From positions 1 through 5,426 of the forward strand of contig JAGWTL010000213.1 in the NCBI GenBank assembly GCA_028869035.1: a DNA stretch of 5,426 nt. Direction: 5' to 3'. Positions 5,274 through 5,426 of this stretch are shown one piece after another. Source of the stretch: Burkholderiales bacterium. Its GTDB lineage: Bacteria; Pseudomonadota; Gammaproteobacteria; Burkholderiales; Burkholderiaceae_C. The notes below the pieces were generated by a model. It was not told where the DNA came from. It saw nothing but the letters and a program-made list of their open reading frames with translations, and ran no database searches. Position 1 is the stretch's first letter. Each line of letters starts with the position of its first letter. Made by a program: the position numbers and the translations under genes.

Positions 5274-5426
5274 ATGAAAGTCTCAGTGATCGGTGCGGGG
5301 TATGTGGGCCTGGTGACAGCGACCTGTCTGGCCGAGATGGGCCATGAGGTCATCTGCATGGACAGCGACGCCCTGCGCGTGGAGCTGCTGCGCTCGGGCG
5401 CGGTGCCCATCTACGAGCCGGGCCTG
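5274..5426 (+). CDS. ugd: UDP-glucose 6-dehydrogenase, N-terminal part (3' end outside window)
   Basis: The 51 codons to the window edge encode MKVSVIGAGYVGLVTATCLA and onward. The Rossmann NAD-binding loop is GAGYVG (residues 7-12), the acidic end of the second strand is CMDSD (28-32), and YEPGL (47-51) is the conserved family motif. UDP-glucose dehydrogenase oxidises UDP-glucose to UDP-glucuronate in two NAD-dependent steps, supplying precursors for exopolysaccharide, capsule or LPS sugars. The catalytic cysteine region is not in the window. UDP-N-acetylglucosamine or GDP-mannose dehydrogenases share the N-terminal fold, but GYVGLVTA with YEPGL fits the UDP-glucose enzyme best. It lies 112 bp after the cyclic-di-GMP gene on the same strand with its own strong ribosome binding site. 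Confidence 0.92.
   Translation, partial: MKVSVIGAGYVGLVTATCLAEMGHEVICMDSDALRVELLRSGAVPIYEPGL

Overview
This GC-rich (roughly 65% by eye) window looks chromosomal and proteobacterial, most likely a betaproteobacterium (Rhodocyclales or Burkholderiales). The clues are the style of the PPK1 and SixA proteins, an EAL-CBS-GGDEF protein, and a small Ala/Lys/Pro-rich basic protein of a type I associate with that group. The taxon is an inference from protein style only. I see no mobile element, tRNA, rRNA or CRISPR.

Layout. (1) 1-138, plus: the last 45 codons of an upstream gene, probably a GT4-type glycosyltransferase. (2) 149-2260, plus: ppk1, polyphosphate kinase, with its mechanistic Arg and His residues at the spacing of E. 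coli PPK. (3) 2262-2723, plus: sixA, a phosphohistidine phosphatase, one base after the ppk1 stop and so probably translationally coupled. (4) 2730-3101, minus: a 123-aa basic protein with a histone-H1-like tail and a probable ribbon-helix-helix core, convergent with sixA. (5) 3102-3283: a divergent intergenic region holding an AT-rich promoter for the minus gene, Pho-box-like repeats and a C(UUCG)G hairpin. (6) 3284-5161, plus: a 625-aa EAL-CBS-CBS-GGDEF cyclic-di-GMP protein. (7) 5162-5273: a short gap with two palindromes and a good ribosome binding site. (8) 5274 to the window end, plus: the N-terminus of UDP-glucose 6-dehydrogenase, cut by the window edge.

The most interesting signal is regulatory. 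A strong tandem Pho-box array (four 7-bp half-sites on an 11/12-bp pitch) lies at 110-150. It is written into the last codons of the glycosyltransferase and overlaps the apparent ppk1 start. A second series on an exact 11-bp pitch lies at 3187-3226, upstream of the EAL-CBS-GGDEF gene. If both are PhoB sites, phosphate starvation would control polyphosphate synthesis and cyclic-di-GMP turnover from the same locus. The flanking glycosyltransferase and UDP-glucuronate genes suggest a link to surface polysaccharide. The genes are of known families. The possible novelty is the wiring, plus the uncharacterised basic RHH-like protein. All regulatory claims are sequence-pattern inferences and were not computed.
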